Below are positions 48,430-58,645 of a stretch of 64,000 nt of DNA, in pieces. Positions within the stretch are counted from its first letter, which is position 1. Every line of letters starts with the position of its first letter. Position numbers and translations under genes: made by a program. The DNA is from G036327475 sp036327475. Lineage in GTDB: Bacteria > Pseudomonadota > Gammaproteobacteria > Enterobacterales > Enterobacteriaceae. Below the pieces are notes generated by a model. The model worked only from the letters and a program-made list of their open reading frames with translations. It was not told the DNA's origin and did no database searches. The stretch spans positions 1,674,001 through 1,738,000 of the forward strand of contig NZ_CP132913.1 in NCBI RefSeq assembly GCF_036327475.1, read 5' to 3'.

Positions 48430-49270
48430 AGGACTTCCGAAAGCGCTGGCGATATTGGTTCGGCGACAGCACGTAAGCCTGGTTTGGTTGAGGTTGAACG
48501 CTACTGAAAGTAGTTGTTATTATCGAAGCAGCACAGCGATGCGACATCGCCTATTCTATCGCCTGCTAACTGTGGCGCAACAGGTCTATCGCTTTGCACA
48601 GACGTAACTGACGCAAATAATGATGTATACTCATACAGGTATAGTTTTACATCACCAACAACGTGCGGGTGTTAAGGTCATACTGGCGGCAAAACATCCA
48701 GCCTGAAAGGCGCTCTGATATTTCTGATATTGACGCGCAACACTATCAGCAGCAGATTCAACTGTTCGGCGTCGAAAAATGAGCTGTCCGGGGCATGATG
48801 GAAACGTTTAGTTCTCAGAGCCAACTGCAAAACAGAGTGTCACACAGCAGCAGCGATAGCGCATCGGCTTTCATGTACCCCTGTGTCAGCATATCGACGC
48901 TCTGGCGAAAGAAAGATGGTCATACCTGGCGTGCTTAACGAATACTGTCACGTCTCCGTCCCCGAAGCATGGCCTGGGAAGCGGATCTTGCCAGTTTACG
49001 TTGAGGGTAAGCAGTTTGCGCCGGTACGGAACGTTGTCCAGTTCTAAATCGTTGACCGCTTCATAACTGTGGCGGTCACGGGCGTTGATATAGAAAGGTT
49101 GATATAGAAAGATCGCCACAGGTGATGGGATAGGGCGCTTCATTAAGAATACGCAGACCATTGCTGCGCCAGACAAAGACGATTTCGTCAAACCCATGAT
49201 TATGCCGTGGAAAAGCGGGCTACGGTCGATGATCGGCAACGGTGACCGCGTTTTGTCGGTCAAGAAATAG
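48430..49270 (-). pseudogene. rhaR: Rhamnose transcriptional activator RhaR, broken
   Basis: RhaR is an AraC-type regulator that switches on rhaSR. Pieces are DKTRSPLPIIDRSP, FYINARDRHSYEAVNDLELD, RRKLLTLNVNWQDPL and, in the 3' part, DVFCRQYDLNTRT, SIHHYLRQLRLCKAIDLLRHS and NNNYFSSV, matching the DNA-binding C-terminus. Stops and indels are numerous; a 14-bp tandem duplication (49084-49111) disrupts the cupin domain. Confidence 0.9.
49084..49111. repeat. Perfect 14-bp tandem duplication in rhaR
   Basis: Two adjacent GTTGATATAGAAAG units (49084-49097, 49098-49111). Confidence 0.93.
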
Positions 49271-49286
49271 TCGGAAACCTGCGGTT

Positions 49287-49333
49287 TAAGGCTATTAAGG
49301 CTATTTATGTCATCATCCCTATGTCGTCATCCC
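49287..49333. repeat. Two neighbouring short tandem duplications between rhaR and rhaS
   Basis: TAAGGCTAT occurs twice (49287-49295, 49296-49304), followed at once by two 14-bp units TATGTC(A/G)TCATCCC (49306-49319, 49320-49333), which differ at one base. Confidence 0.85.
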
Positions 49334-49650
49334 CTAAAAAACGGAGTGATATTCTGCAAAAGACGAAACACGTTGGGGCGCGGTACAGCACGTTGAACAT
49401 ACCCATCCGACTCTACGCTTTCAAACAGGTGGTGGTCATCGGATCGGACAAAACAAACGGCACTGCTACACAGCGTGTGGGGTTGATCGTTGAAAACATG
49501 TATGCCCGATCCGTTTCCAGCGCCATCTCCTAGAAATCGTGATAATGCTCGAGAAAATCCCACTGCGGCAGGCGAGGTTCGATGGCAACCGTAGCGTTTG
49601 GGGAAACAAAAATCATCACCGTACATGCCGCGATAATGCGGTGCGTCTTT
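49330..49650 (-). pseudogene. rhaS: Rhamnose operon activator RhaS, N-terminal part only
   Basis: RhaS is the AraC-type activator of rhaBAD and rhaT. ATVAIEPRLPQ, then HVFNDQPHTLCSSAVCFVRS and VLYRAPTCFVF match the cupin half in different frames. The C-terminal DNA-binding domain (about 170 residues) is deleted up to the rhaR side. Confidence 0.85.
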
Positions 49651-49671
49651 AATCCAAACCATCGAACACCG

Positions 49672-50720
49672 CATTGCGGTTTTTCAAATTTTGCGGCCCC
49701 GTGATGGATTTTGCGGCGAAGATCACAGGCGGCCGGAGGGACGAGATAACAAACGGAGGCGATATTGCTTTTGTGATCGAATTCACATTCATTTTGACGA
49801 TTTTGCCAACCGCCACCGGAAGGTATATTCCTGCTTACATTGCCACCAAAATGGGCGCCATCAGAGGCCTAGTAATGCTGGCGACCTGGAGATAGCGCTG
49901 TGCAGCGGTAAGATTGCTGGAAGTTCAACGCTTCGCTAACGGCTTTGTTAAGCAGCAGGGGCGGATTGTTGGGACTTGGACCGCCTCGAGAAGGAAATCC
50001 TTATTTCGGTTAGTTGGATCGCAACGACACAATGCTAGACAGCATTGGTTTGATACTTGGGGTGTCGATTATGTGTTACTTTATGGGGTGCGCGTCGTCT
50101 TGGTCGGCGGAATCCAATTTCCGCCGTTTAACACTCTCTATCAGAAGAGCCTGACGTTGCCAAGTACCACGCAACCGCTTAATCTGTCGACAAACGCTTG
50201 GGATAAGCCCTATTGGACTATCTGGGCCCCGCCATTAGCTCGGTACCCATCACCCGTCTGGCATACGTCCGGTTATGCATTAGCTCGTCAGGACAACGTG
50301 TGGCTGTTATCGCCGCGGCTACTATCGCCGCGGCTACTTGTGACACCGCCAGCGCGGTGGTCGCCTCGTCCCTGTAAAATATTATGGACCTGTGGTTATT
50401 GAACCGCATCACCCAGGAGCTGGGGATTGCAAGTCTGCCGGCTCTGCTGGAGGAGGCCGCCGCGTTGCTGCCCTCGCCCGTTTGATCAATCTTAACGATG
50501 AGCGCTTTATCAATCCCATCTCGATGGTAGACGCCATCCGCGAGGCCTGCTGCTGAATGGCATATCGTCGGCGGTGACAGCCAAAACCGCTGGGTTAACT
50601 AGTTCATGGCGCTTCGTCAAATGCAGTTTTCCGCTGGCGCACTACCTGCCCGGCCCGATACCAGATTTGCCCATCACTGGCAACATTGTCAGATGCCTTG
50701 CTATCCGTAAGAGGAAACCC
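49672..50720 (+). pseudogene. rhaB: Rhamnulokinase RhaB, broken
   Basis: RhaB phosphorylates rhamnulose. After FSNFAA (start region) comes about 150 bp of unexplained sequence (about 49700-49850), and then GAIRGLVMLATW, VQRFANGFVKQQG, FDTWGVDYVLL, GIQFPPFNTLYQ, HDTASAVVAS, NIMDLWLLNRITQELGI and LNDERFINP. Frames shift repeatedly. A 15-bp tandem duplication (50308-50337) precedes the CDTASAV block. Confidence 0.9.
50308..50337. repeat. Perfect 15-bp tandem duplication in rhaB
   Basis: TATCGCCGCGGCTAC occurs twice in tandem (50308-50322, 50323-50337). Confidence 0.93.
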
Positions 50721-50724
50721 TGTT

Positions 50725-51640
50725 ATGAGCTCATCCCTTGAACAACAAGCCTAGCAACCGGCAAGTGATGTCAACGTGAAGCAGGCGGCTGGCGCCGCTG
50801 GATGCGCTGCCCGTTTCGATGCATGTCTGGCAAGGCGACGATGTTGCCGGTTTTGAGAACCCACCGGTACATTGACCTGGGATTCAGGTCACCGATAATT
50901 ATCTCGGTAAAGCCACCAAATGCTCAGCAACCGCGCGCCGATCTGGAGCAAGCGTTTAGCCTGATCCAGGGACCGAAGCAGCTCGGTCTGCACGTCATTT
51001 ATCTGGAGGCGGGGCACCGGTAGAGCACAACGTCATCTCGAGCCGGCACATTTCGCCCGCTGGATCTTACCTGCCTCCCATCTGTTGAGCACTGATGGCT
51101 TCACCCTTTTCCATGCCGATGACAAGATTCGTCAATTTTAGATTAGGCACTGCCAGGCTAGCCGTCGTATTTCCGTCTATTTTGGCCGTGAATTGGGAAC
51201 GACATCGTGAATATCTAGATACCAGGCGGGATGAAAGATCTCACAAGTGAAGTGATCGGCTGGCGTCGCGCGAGCGACTGCTGGCAGCGCTGGATACGGT
51301 TAAAACTGGATCCGCGCCGTCACCACTCGGTGGAAAGGCCCACTCTACCAGCTGCGGTACCGCGCTGCGCTTAGCCGCCTGTCACTTCCATTCACCAAGG
51401 TTATCTCCGATAAAATCTCCAGCGGGCCAGCCTGTTTGTCCCGTGTTTTCTCATGTGGTTCTGCTGGACGATGAAACACAGGCTATCGCCAGAGAGATCG
51501 TGTAGCAATAGCTGTTCAGTTCAACCGGGCCCGCATCTGCCTGGACTTTTTGGATACCCCCATTAACTGTACGCCGCCTGAGTTATCGGCACCCGTAATA
51601 TGAAAAAGCGATGCTGGCGTAGGCGTGTGAATGTGAACAA
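50725..51640 (+). pseudogene. rhaA: L-rhamnose isomerase RhaA, broken
   Basis: RhaA converts rhamnose to rhamnulose. MSSSLEQQA at 50725 is followed by RADLEQAFSLIQGPKQLGLH, STDGFTLFHADDKIRQF, ASRERLLAALDTVK and VVLLDDETQAIAREIV in several frames. The Mn-binding region with the glutamate and asparagine ligands is deleted. Confidence 0.9.
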
Positions 51641-51671
51641 ACCGTGTTAAGTCAACACTAAGGATACTTTG

Positions 51672-52411
51672 TTATCAATCATTTACTTTCTTTCTGGTTC
51701 ATTCAATGGCATAGTCAAGGCGATTAGCGATATGTAGCTCAAAGGCTGGGACGAACGCAAAGGTGGTAACATAAGCTTGCGCATGGCGCAAGAAGATGTC
51801 GCCCCACGCAAGAGAGTTAACCCGCGGCTGCACAGCGAAATATTGTCGGCGCCGGCCGGCAGTTATTTTCTTGTCAGAGGACGACACCGGTTACCATATC
51901 CTGCGGGGCTTATCGCCAGTGGACTGCCAACTTCTGAGCTGGCCACACACCTGTAGTCCCATACCGTGCGTAAACAGGTGACTGGAGGCAGCGATCTGGC
52001 CATCATCCACCAATCTCCTTGCCTTACGCTATGTGCTGGAGCTGGACCTGCCCGCTCTATTCGCGAGCTGTGGGAAGATGGTACAAAATGTTTAGTGGTG
52101 TTTCCCAGACGAAGTAGGCATCATTCCCTGGATGGTCTCTCCGGGACCGACGGTTTGGCGCCGCTACTTCGGAAAACGCACGCGCATTCGCTGGATGCTC
52201 TGGCCTTTTCATGGTATTTTCGTCAGCGGTCCTTCGTTGAATGATGCTTTCGTTCTGCTCGATACCGCGGAAAAATCCGCCGAGGTGATGATAAAGGTCT
52301 GCTCGATGGGGCGGGCAAAAGCAGATCATCAATCGCCTTGAACTCGTCGGGTTCGGCGAGTGTTTCGGCATGACACCGATGACGGCGGCGCTGGACGTTG
52401 AGTCGCATTAA
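51672..52411 (+). pseudogene. rhaD: Rhamnulose-1-phosphate aldolase RhaD, broken
   Basis: RhaD splits rhamnulose-1-phosphate to dihydroxyacetone phosphate and lactaldehyde. Recognised pieces include FWFIQ, GWDERKGGN-like, DLAIIHQSPCLTL, IRELWEDGTKCLVVFPDEVG, LWPFHGIFVSGPSLNDAF, LLDTAEKSAEVMIKVCSMG and FGMTPMTAALDVESH before TAA (52409-52411). Frameshifts separate them. Confidence 0.92.
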
Positions 52412-52424
52412 ACGGAGTAATGTG

Positions 52425-52735
52425 ATGATAAGAAAGCCTTTGTTATGCGTGTCAATACAGAAGCGCATCAGGAGTATGAACGCCGGCACAATCCGATATG
52501 GCCTGAGCTGTCGCAGGCTTTAAAGTAGCACGGGCGCCCAATCACTACGGTATTTTTCTTTATTAATAGCGTCATCTACTGTTCGCCTATGTAAAGATTG
52601 AATTCGAAGTGCGTTGGGATGCGGTGATGGAGATGGAAGTGTGCCGGCGTGGTAGCGCCATATGCCGACGCCATGCCCGCCAACGTCGATAACAGCCCGA
52701 TAAGTGCAGCCCTGCGGCAGGTGTGGACTAGCATA
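52425..52735 (+). pseudogene. rhaM: L-rhamnose mutarotase RhaM, broken
   Basis: RhaM interconverts rhamnose anomers. From the ATG at 52425 MIRK is followed in shifted frames by AFVMRVNTEAHQEYERRHNP, IWPELSQALK, VKIEFEVRWDAV and MPANVDNSPISAAL. It completes the rhaBADM series. Confidence 0.88.
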
Positions 52736-52904
52736 AGTAGGCATATGGCAGTGGCAAGGGAGACGCGCCGTTGCTCTGCATTATGATATCGCCACTGTTG
52801 CGAGCCAGGAGACTTTCCTGAGGGCTGTAGAGGTGCCGCGAGCGGCGTATAGGTTATCTCTGTCGGTGATGACGCTGCAGGTGACTGACGATGGTGCCGC
52901 AGCG
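52736..52904. other. Junction between the rhamnose remnants and ruvX
   Basis: No gene is recognisable. This is the boundary where the rhamnose cluster meets the ruvX-yqgE-gshB group. In E. coli the two are far apart. Confidence 0.4.
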
Positions 52905-53330
52905 TTATTCGGGAAATTGCTTGAGCCAGCTTTCCAAAATGATGGCCGCTGATCCTGCGTCCACATTGCTTTTCTCCAGCGCGCGATAGCCGCCGCGCGC
53001 AAACAAACTCGCGCGGACATCGACGGTGCTGAGGCGTTCATCGTGCAGCACCACTTGCACGCCAAATCGGCCGTGCAGCCGGTTGGCGAACTTGCGCGCC
53101 AGGGCAGTCAGCGGCTGTTCGCTGCCGTCCATGTTCAGCGGTAACCCCACCACTACCGTATCCGGCCGCCACTCGTTGAGCAATTTTTCGATCTGCTGCC
53201 AATCAGGCACGCCGTCACGGACCTTTAACGCCGTCAGCGGTCGGGCAGTACAGGTAACGCGTTGACCAATGGCTACGCCGATGCTGCGCGTACCGAAATC
53301 GAAAGCCATGATGCTGCTAGCGTCGAGCAT
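52905..53330 (-). CDS. ruvX: RuvX (YqgF), RNase H-fold 16S rRNA maturation nuclease
   Basis: YqgF is an RNase H-fold protein needed for 16S rRNA 5'-end maturation and essential in E. coli. The product is 141 residues (138 in E. coli). Catalytic-fold motifs are intact: AFDFGTRSIGVAIG (first Asp), VVGLPLNMDGSEQP, VVLHDERLSTVDVR, and AGSAAIILESWLKQ near the end. The yqgE gene upstream is broken. Confidence 0.95.
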   Translation of the reverse strand: MLDASSIMAFDFGTRSIGVAIGQRVTCTARPLTALKVRDGVPDWQQIEKLLNEWRPDTVVVGLPLNMDGSEQPLTALARKFANRLHGRFGVQVVLHDERLSTVDVRASLFARGGYRALEKSNVDAGSAAIILESWLKQFPE

Positions 53331-53357
53331 TAGGTATAACCCGCTTAGTTGGCGATA

Positions 53358-53844
53358 TTATGAATAATCGATGCCGAGGGTTTTTGCCGCTTCACGACGG
53401 CGAGCGGTGACGAGGGTATGGAACAGAATTTCGCTGTCGGCACAGGAGTTTTCCAGCAGCTCGCGCTCTAGCTAGCACTACTCCCAGACGGAGTAGTCGA
53501 GCGTCTCCAGCACACCCTTTGAGGTGGTTATTATCGTTTGCGACGAAATGCCGATACTGGATCCGAAACCCTCTGGCGGCGTATACAGGATAAGCCGCGG
53601 TTACCCGCCAACGTGCCGCCGGAAAACACCGATTCGTTCAGCCGGATGGCCGGATCGCGGTTGGTGGGCACGATTTTAAGCTTGTGGAGCACGTTTTCGA
53701 CGATGAATTGCTCAACGAGCTTGTTGATGACGATACCCATGGCGCCGTCACTGTTATGCTCACAAACGTAGACCACAGAACACTCGCTTGAACAGTGGAT
53801 TTTGCAACGATGGCATGGCGATGAAAATAGTGCTGTAAGTTCAT
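53358..53844 (-). pseudogene. yqgE: YqgE (UPF0301), deleted and frameshifted
   Basis: The function is unknown. MNLQHYF at 53844 shifts early; then VVYVCEHNSDGAMGIVINKL, VENVLHKLKIVPTNRDPAIR, SGGTLAGNRG in a second frame, a deletion and the C-terminal TSKGVLETLDYSV, ILFHTL and EAAKTLGID. It keeps the gshB-yqgE-ruvX order. Confidence 0.85.
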
Positions 53845-53951
53845 GCTTTAAATAGATAATATCAGTAAGTTTAACAGCGTCCGGTACACTGGCAAAATAG
53901 TGATAAGTCACTGGCCGCAAGCGAAATCAGATTGCGGCCACGTCACATGCA

Positions 53952-54908
53952 TCAGCGTTGTTGCGCCGCCAGGCGTTTTTCTATTGCGTCCATCAACATA
54001 CCGGTGATAGAAATAGGGAAGGCTGTTTCGATATCCCGTATGCAGGTGGGGCTGGTGACGTTAATCTCCGTCAGGCGGTCGCCAATGATATCCAGACCGA
54101 CGAAAATCAGCCCTTTCTTCTTCAGCACTGGCGCCACGTCGCGGGCGATTTTCCAGTCGCTGTCGCTGAGCGGGCGGGCTTCTCCGCGGCCGCCGGCGGC
54201 CAGATTGCCGCGGGTTTCGCCGCTTTTGGGAATACGCGCCAGGCAATAGGGAATCGGTTCGCCATCTACCACCAGCACCCGCTTATCGCCGTCTTTGATG
54301 GCCGGCAGATAATTTTGTGCTATACAGAAATGGCGGTCGTATCCGGTCAAGGTCTCAATAATGACCGTCAGATTGGGATCATCTTGCTTGACATGAAAAA
54401 TCGATGTGCCGCCCATGCCGTCCAGCGGTTTCAGGATGACGTCGCCGTGCTCCTGCAAGAAGGCGCGAATGTGGTCGTCGCGGCGACTTACCAGTGTGTC
54501 CGGCGTGTGGAGCGCGAACCAGGCGGTGAACAATTTTTCGTTACAGTCCCGCAGGCTCTGCGGTTTATTGACGATAAGCGCCCCCTCATCTTCCGCGCGT
54601 TCCAGAATGTAGGTGGCATAGATAAATTCGGTATCGAATGGCGGATCCTTGCGCATCAGGATCACATCCAGTTCGCCCAGATTGATATCTTGTTCGCCGT
54701 TAAAGCTGTACCAGGTATCATAATCCTGTTTTACCGATAGCAGGCGGGTGGTGGCCCGCGCCTCGCCGCCGCGCAGATACAGAGAGCTCATTTCCATATA
54801 GTGAATTTCATAGCCGCGGCGCTGCGCTTCCAGCAGCATGGCGAAGCTACTGTCTTTTTTAATATTGATGGAGGAAATCGGATCCATCACGATACCAAGC
54901 TTAGTCAT
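53952..54908 (-). CDS. gshB: Glutathione synthetase
   Basis: GshB joins glycine to gamma-glutamylcysteine with ATP. It has 318 residues versus 316 in E. coli. The start MTKLGIVMDPISSINIKKDS, the ATP-grasp blocks VILKPLDGMGGTSIF, RVLVVDGEPIPYCLARIP, the glycine-rich loop with GETRGNLAAGGRGEARPL, and the metal-binding GDRLTEINVTSPTCIRDIE are all present. It lies between dead rsmE and yqgE. Confidence 0.96.
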   Translation of the reverse strand: MTKLGIVMDPISSINIKKDSSFAMLLEAQRRGYEIHYMEMSSLYLRGGEARATTRLLSVKQDYDTWYSFNGEQDINLGELDVILMRKDPPFDTEFIYATYILERAEDEGALIVNKPQSLRDCNEKLFTAWFALHTPDTLVSRRDDHIRAFLQEHGDVILKPLDGMGGTSIFHVKQDDPNLTVIIETLTGYDRHFCIAQNYLPAIKDGDKRVLVVDGEPIPYCLARIPKSGETRGNLAAGGRGEARPLSDSDWKIARDVAPVLKKKGLIFVGLDIIGDRLTEINVTSPTCIRDIETAFPISITGMLMDAIEKRLAAQQR

Positions 54909-54919
54909 TGTCTTCTCCC

Positions 54920-55591
54920 TTACCCCAAATCGCCGAAACGCACTTGCAGAGCGGTGAGTGCGATGCTCTCAGTACGTAACATGTGTAGCGCCTAGCAGAA
55001 TATCGCTAAATCCATAATTAGCGGTCAACGCAACTCCCTCCGCAGACAGGCCGTCCTTTGGCCCGATCAACAGGCGAACACTGTCCGCTGTCAACAGCAG
55101 CGTATTAATGCGCTGCTCTGCACAGCACGCCTCAAACGTTATCGTGGAGCGACTCCGTCAGGCGATTGTGGCTGCACTGTTCACAGGCGCAGATGACGAT
55201 TTTGCGCCACTACTGCAACTTCTTTTCCAGCCGCTCGCCCTCCAGCTTGACGTCACAGCATGCCGAAAACAATGGCGGGATTACATTTGCCCTAATTCAA
55301 TGGATTTCTGGATAGTGAATTCCATTTTCACCGCGAAACATCACCTATCCAAAGTGCAAATGCCGCGGCGATTCGCGATTTCCGTGTGTACTGACAGCAC
55401 TTTGGCCTCGACGGTTTTGTCCGCTCGACTTAAACGAGCGCCAACAACCTGATTACTGACATCAAATAGCTCAAACGGCGCATTGATGGTTATGCTCAAC
55501 ACCCAGTCTAAATGATGCGCCGTGTCTTCGCTAACGTCAAGGACGTCGCCGACGGCCATCGGTGCCGGAGATATATGCGAAGTATTCGCAT
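54920..55591 (-). pseudogene. rsmE: 16S rRNA m3U1498 methyltransferase, broken
   Basis: RsmE methylates U1498 of 16S rRNA. The start MRILRIY at 55591, VKVLSVHTEIANRRGI-like, SREKMEFTIQKSIELG-like pieces in shifted frames, then a truncated knot domain ending LRTESIALTALQVRFGDLG before TAA (54920-54922). Many stops are present. It is directly upstream of gshB, as in relatives. Confidence 0.88.
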
Positions 55592-55649
55592 AAAGCGTGG
55601 TTATAATTCTGGCTGTCTAGCTGCTCGGGCGGAATTAACCCTGCCGGCG

Positions 55650-56329
55650 TAACGGCTGGGCACTTCAGTGTAGAGCAGTACTTTCATTGGCTGCAGGCTG
55701 GCGTCGATACGCTTGCATTCCTACCCAGTCCCACCGCAAATAACTGCGTTTGCGCCCGGGAAAGACGAAGCTGGTAACGATCGCGTATGTAGAAGCAAGT
55801 CCGGGTGATGGCGCCGCGCACGCGGGCCGTCGGCGCCCCGTCTGCTTGCTCTTTGAAATCCAGCTGCATTTCACAGCGGCCGTACTGGCCCCCGCCGCCG
55901 CGCCATTGACTGTATTGATAGTTGCCGCGATTGCTGTTCACTTCGCCGATCGCGGGTTGCAGATTATGCAGGTCTGTTTCGATTTGCCGATAAACCGCTA
56001 TCTTTGGCGCAGTTTTCCGTTTTGCTGGCATTAGTACGCTGATGGTCACACTCTCAAACCGGTATCACATGTTCCTATTCGATGCGGTTGGCGCGCATCT
56101 CGCTTTTACGCACCTGATAGCCGCAGGACGCCGGATCCGGGATGCCCTTTTGCCCCGCCAGAGGATGGCACAACCGCAATAAAAAGGAGCCGGGTGCGTC
56201 GCGATTGATTTTCACCGCCGCCGCTTTCGCCTGGTTGAAATTGGTAATCTGCTGCACTTTTGCCGCGGTGGAAAGAGAAAAGAACAAGAGGACAGCGGCT
56301 AGTAGGCTAGAAGTTTTATGCGGCATCAT
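55650..56329 (-). pseudogene. endA: DNA-specific endonuclease I, frameshifted
   Basis: EndA is a periplasmic double-strand nuclease. MMPHKTSSLLAAVLLFFSLS gives a signal peptide, then FNQAKAAAVKINRDAPGSF; frames then change near the cysteine-rich turn. NLQPAIGEVNSNRGNYQYS, QYGRCEMQLDFKEQADG and GAITRTCFYIRDRYQLRLS follow, and the C-terminus is shifted. Two or more indels. Confidence 0.9.
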
Positions 56330-56344
56330 CAGAGTGTTCAATTT

Positions 56345-56842
56345 AGAAAGGCGCAGGTTGCCTAATTGCGCAGAGACAAATTGAACGCGCGGTGCGTCGA
56401 ATGACGGAAATGATGGAAAGCAGGCGAGGAGTTCTTAACGTCTCTCTCGGGCTGTAATAGGTCGCCACAGCGTCTACAGCGGCATTGGGTCTCATAACCG
56501 TCAGGTCAAATTCGTGCGGCCGACGGCAGGGTTTGCAGCACATGACTCTTTATCCAGCGCCACTCTCATCCGTAGGGCGACACCCGGCAAAACTGGCAAA
56601 ACACCAGCAGGTTCGCCAGTTCGTGCGGAATTACTTCATCAATGAGGGTTGGCTGATTTTCCAGCAGCGATTGCGGATTCAGGTATATTTCCAACCAGGC
56701 GGTCCCGGCAGATGTGCTGCGCTGTTGGTAGGTGAGGGTGGGTTAAAATACAGCCAAAATACGCCTCGACCTGTGCGAGCTTGGTCTGCAGGTACTGCAT
56801 GACACCCCATTGCAGAGCTGTTGGAACACACAACGGTTTCAT
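56345..56842 (-). pseudogene. sprT: SprT-family zinc metallopeptidase-like protein, broken
   Basis: From ATG 56842 the pieces are MKPLCVPTALQWGVMQYLQT, KLAQVEAYFG, STSAGTAWLEIYLNPQSLL and VIPHELANLLV (zinc motif HExxH becomes HELAN, losing the second His), and after shifts RPHEFDLTVMR. Stops follow. Confidence 0.8.
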
Positions 56843-57121
56843 ACTCGTCAACCTAACTGACGGTGAAACAGAATGCAACCGCGTCAGCGCGGCGGGAGAG
56901 TACTGCTCAACCATGCACAGGCCAACACTTCACTATCGCTGGGTATTTTATTTAATCCGAGCGCTAGAGCGCGACCTCCGCTGTTCGTGGCGTCTCTGTC
57001 GTTAAGGGAGGTGCTTTGGATAAATTCGCGCCCATGGCGCACCTTGAATAAGCATGGAAATAAAAACACCGCCAACACAGGCTATCGAGCAGGCTGCTAA
57101 GGTGAGCCTTTGGACCTCCCT
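56843..57121. other. Intergenic stretch between sprT and the galP terminator
   Basis: No gene is readable. It contains no long repeat. It should hold only the galP downstream region and the worn sprT promoter. Confidence 0.4.
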
Positions 57122-57157
57122 CGAAGAAAAACGCCGCCGTCCAGCAGGACGGCGGCG
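57122..57157 (-). terminator. Rho-independent terminator of galP
   Basis: On the minus strand CGCCGCCGTCC, loop TGCT, GGACGGCGGCG forms a perfect 11-bp GC-rich stem (57132-57157), followed by TTTTTCTTC. It lies 25-60 bases beyond the galP stop. A textbook intrinsic terminator. Confidence 0.93.
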
Positions 57158-57181
57158 TAGGTCTACGCAAAAGAGGAGCGG

Positions 57182-58579
57182 TTAGTCCCGCGCACCAATC
57201 TCGCGCAGCGGCTTGCCGATCATTAGATTGCGTTCGATATGCTCGAGAGAAACGTTTTTAGTTTCCGGAACCAGCATAATCGTCAATATGATAAAGATGA
57301 CGTTCAACGCACCGTACACCCAGAAGGTGTTGGCGTTGCCCAGCGTTTCCAGCATGGTAAGGAAGGTCGCGCCGACGATCATATTGGAAATCCAGTTGGT
57401 AGCGGTGGAAACGGTGATACCGAAGTCGCGCCCTTTCAGGGGCTGAATTTCAGAACACAATACCCAAATCAGTGGGCCGGCGCTCATCGCGAAACCGACG
57501 ATAAACAGCATCAGCATGATGATGGCGAAGTATTTTTGGAATTCGGTGTTGATCCCCAAGTGCAATAGCGTACCCAGCACGCCCATGCCAGCCGCCATGA
57601 CCAGGAAACCCAGTTTCAGGGTCGGTCTACGACCCCAGCGATCCACCAGACCGATAGCGATAAACGTCGCCAGCACGTTGATCAATCCGACAATCACTGT
57701 TCCCCACATCTGATCGACAGTGCTGGTAAAACCGGCAATCCTGAAGATTTTCGGCGCGTAGTACATAATCACGTTCATACCGGTGAATTGCTGCATCACC
57801 TGTAACAGGACGCCGAGGAAGACCGCGCGGCGGAAATTACTGTTGTCTTTGAACAGCGCCCAGCCGCTTTGTTTGATTTTCAAGCTTTCGCGGATTTCTT
57901 CTAGTTCTTTGCGTGCCTGTTCGCTGGAGCTGCGCAGCATATCCAGCACTTTTTGTGCTTCATGATAACGCTCTCTGGTCGCCAGCCAGCGCGGGCTGCC
58001 CGGCAGAAATAGTACGCCGATGAATAGCAATACCGACGGGATGGTTATGATGCCCAGCATCCAGCGCCAGGAGCCGCTATAGCTGAAAGCAGTATCAGAG
58101 AGATAGGCTGCAAGGATCCCGATGGTGATCATCAACTGATACATGGAAATCATCGAACCGCGGATCTTTTCCGGCGCGATTTCCGACAGGTAAAGTGGGG
58201 CGGTATAAGAGGCAATCCCGACCGCCAGCCCCAGCAGAATACGGGCGATGATCAGCGATTCTACAGTGGGGGATAGCGCCGACCACAGAGAACTGATGAT
58301 GAACAACACGGCGCCGGCAAGCAGGCTAAATTTTCGTCCCAATTTGGCTGACATCCAGCCAGCGGCAAGCGCGCCCACCGCGGCGCCAAACATCATGGAG
58401 CTAACCACCCATTCCTGTTGCCGATTATCGATGTGCAGATCAGTGGACAGGAAAGGTAGCGCGCCGGCGATGACGCCAATATCCAACCCAAACAGCAGGC
58501 CGACCAACGCCGCCATAAAACAAACGAAAAAAGTAAAACGAGCATGGAATCTGCCAGATTTAGGTGTGGCAGTACTCAT
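57182..58579 (-). CDS. galP: Galactose (glucose)/proton symporter GalP
   Basis: GalP is a 12-helix major-facilitator sugar symporter. It has 465 residues versus 464. Conserved features are the first-helix GLLFGLDIGVIAGALPF, the R-x-G-R-R-type loop (SAKLGRK), the YTAPLYLSEIAPEKIRG loop, sugar-contacting QQFTGMNVIMYY, VDRWGRRPTL, and VPETKNVSLEHIE at the C-terminus. One exception is PGSPRW for the family PESPRW/PDSPRW motif at the end of helix 6 (acidic residue replaced by Gly). It is flanked by a perfect terminator and a CRP site upstream. It may be the main sugar entry left in this region. Confidence 0.96.
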   Translation of the reverse strand: MSTATPKSGRFHARFTFFVCFMAALVGLLFGLDIGVIAGALPFLSTDLHIDNRQQEWVVSSMMFGAAVGALAAGWMSAKLGRKFSLLAGAVLFIISSLWSALSPTVESLIIARILLGLAVGIASYTAPLYLSEIAPEKIRGSMISMYQLMITIGILAAYLSDTAFSYSGSWRWMLGIITIPSVLLFIGVLFLPGSPRWLATRERYHEAQKVLDMLRSSSEQARKELEEIRESLKIKQSGWALFKDNSNFRRAVFLGVLLQVMQQFTGMNVIMYYAPKIFRIAGFTSTVDQMWGTVIVGLINVLATFIAIGLVDRWGRRPTLKLGFLVMAAGMGVLGTLLHLGINTEFQKYFAIIMLMLFIVGFAMSAGPLIWVLCSEIQPLKGRDFGITVSTATNWISNMIVGATFLTMLETLGNANTFWVYGALNVIFIILTIMLVPETKNVSLEHIERNLMIGKPLREIGARD

Positions 58580-58645
58580 AATGCCTCCATGATGTGCTAC
58601 GTGAATTAATAGTTACTAATATTATGTAAATGTATGCCGACAAAG

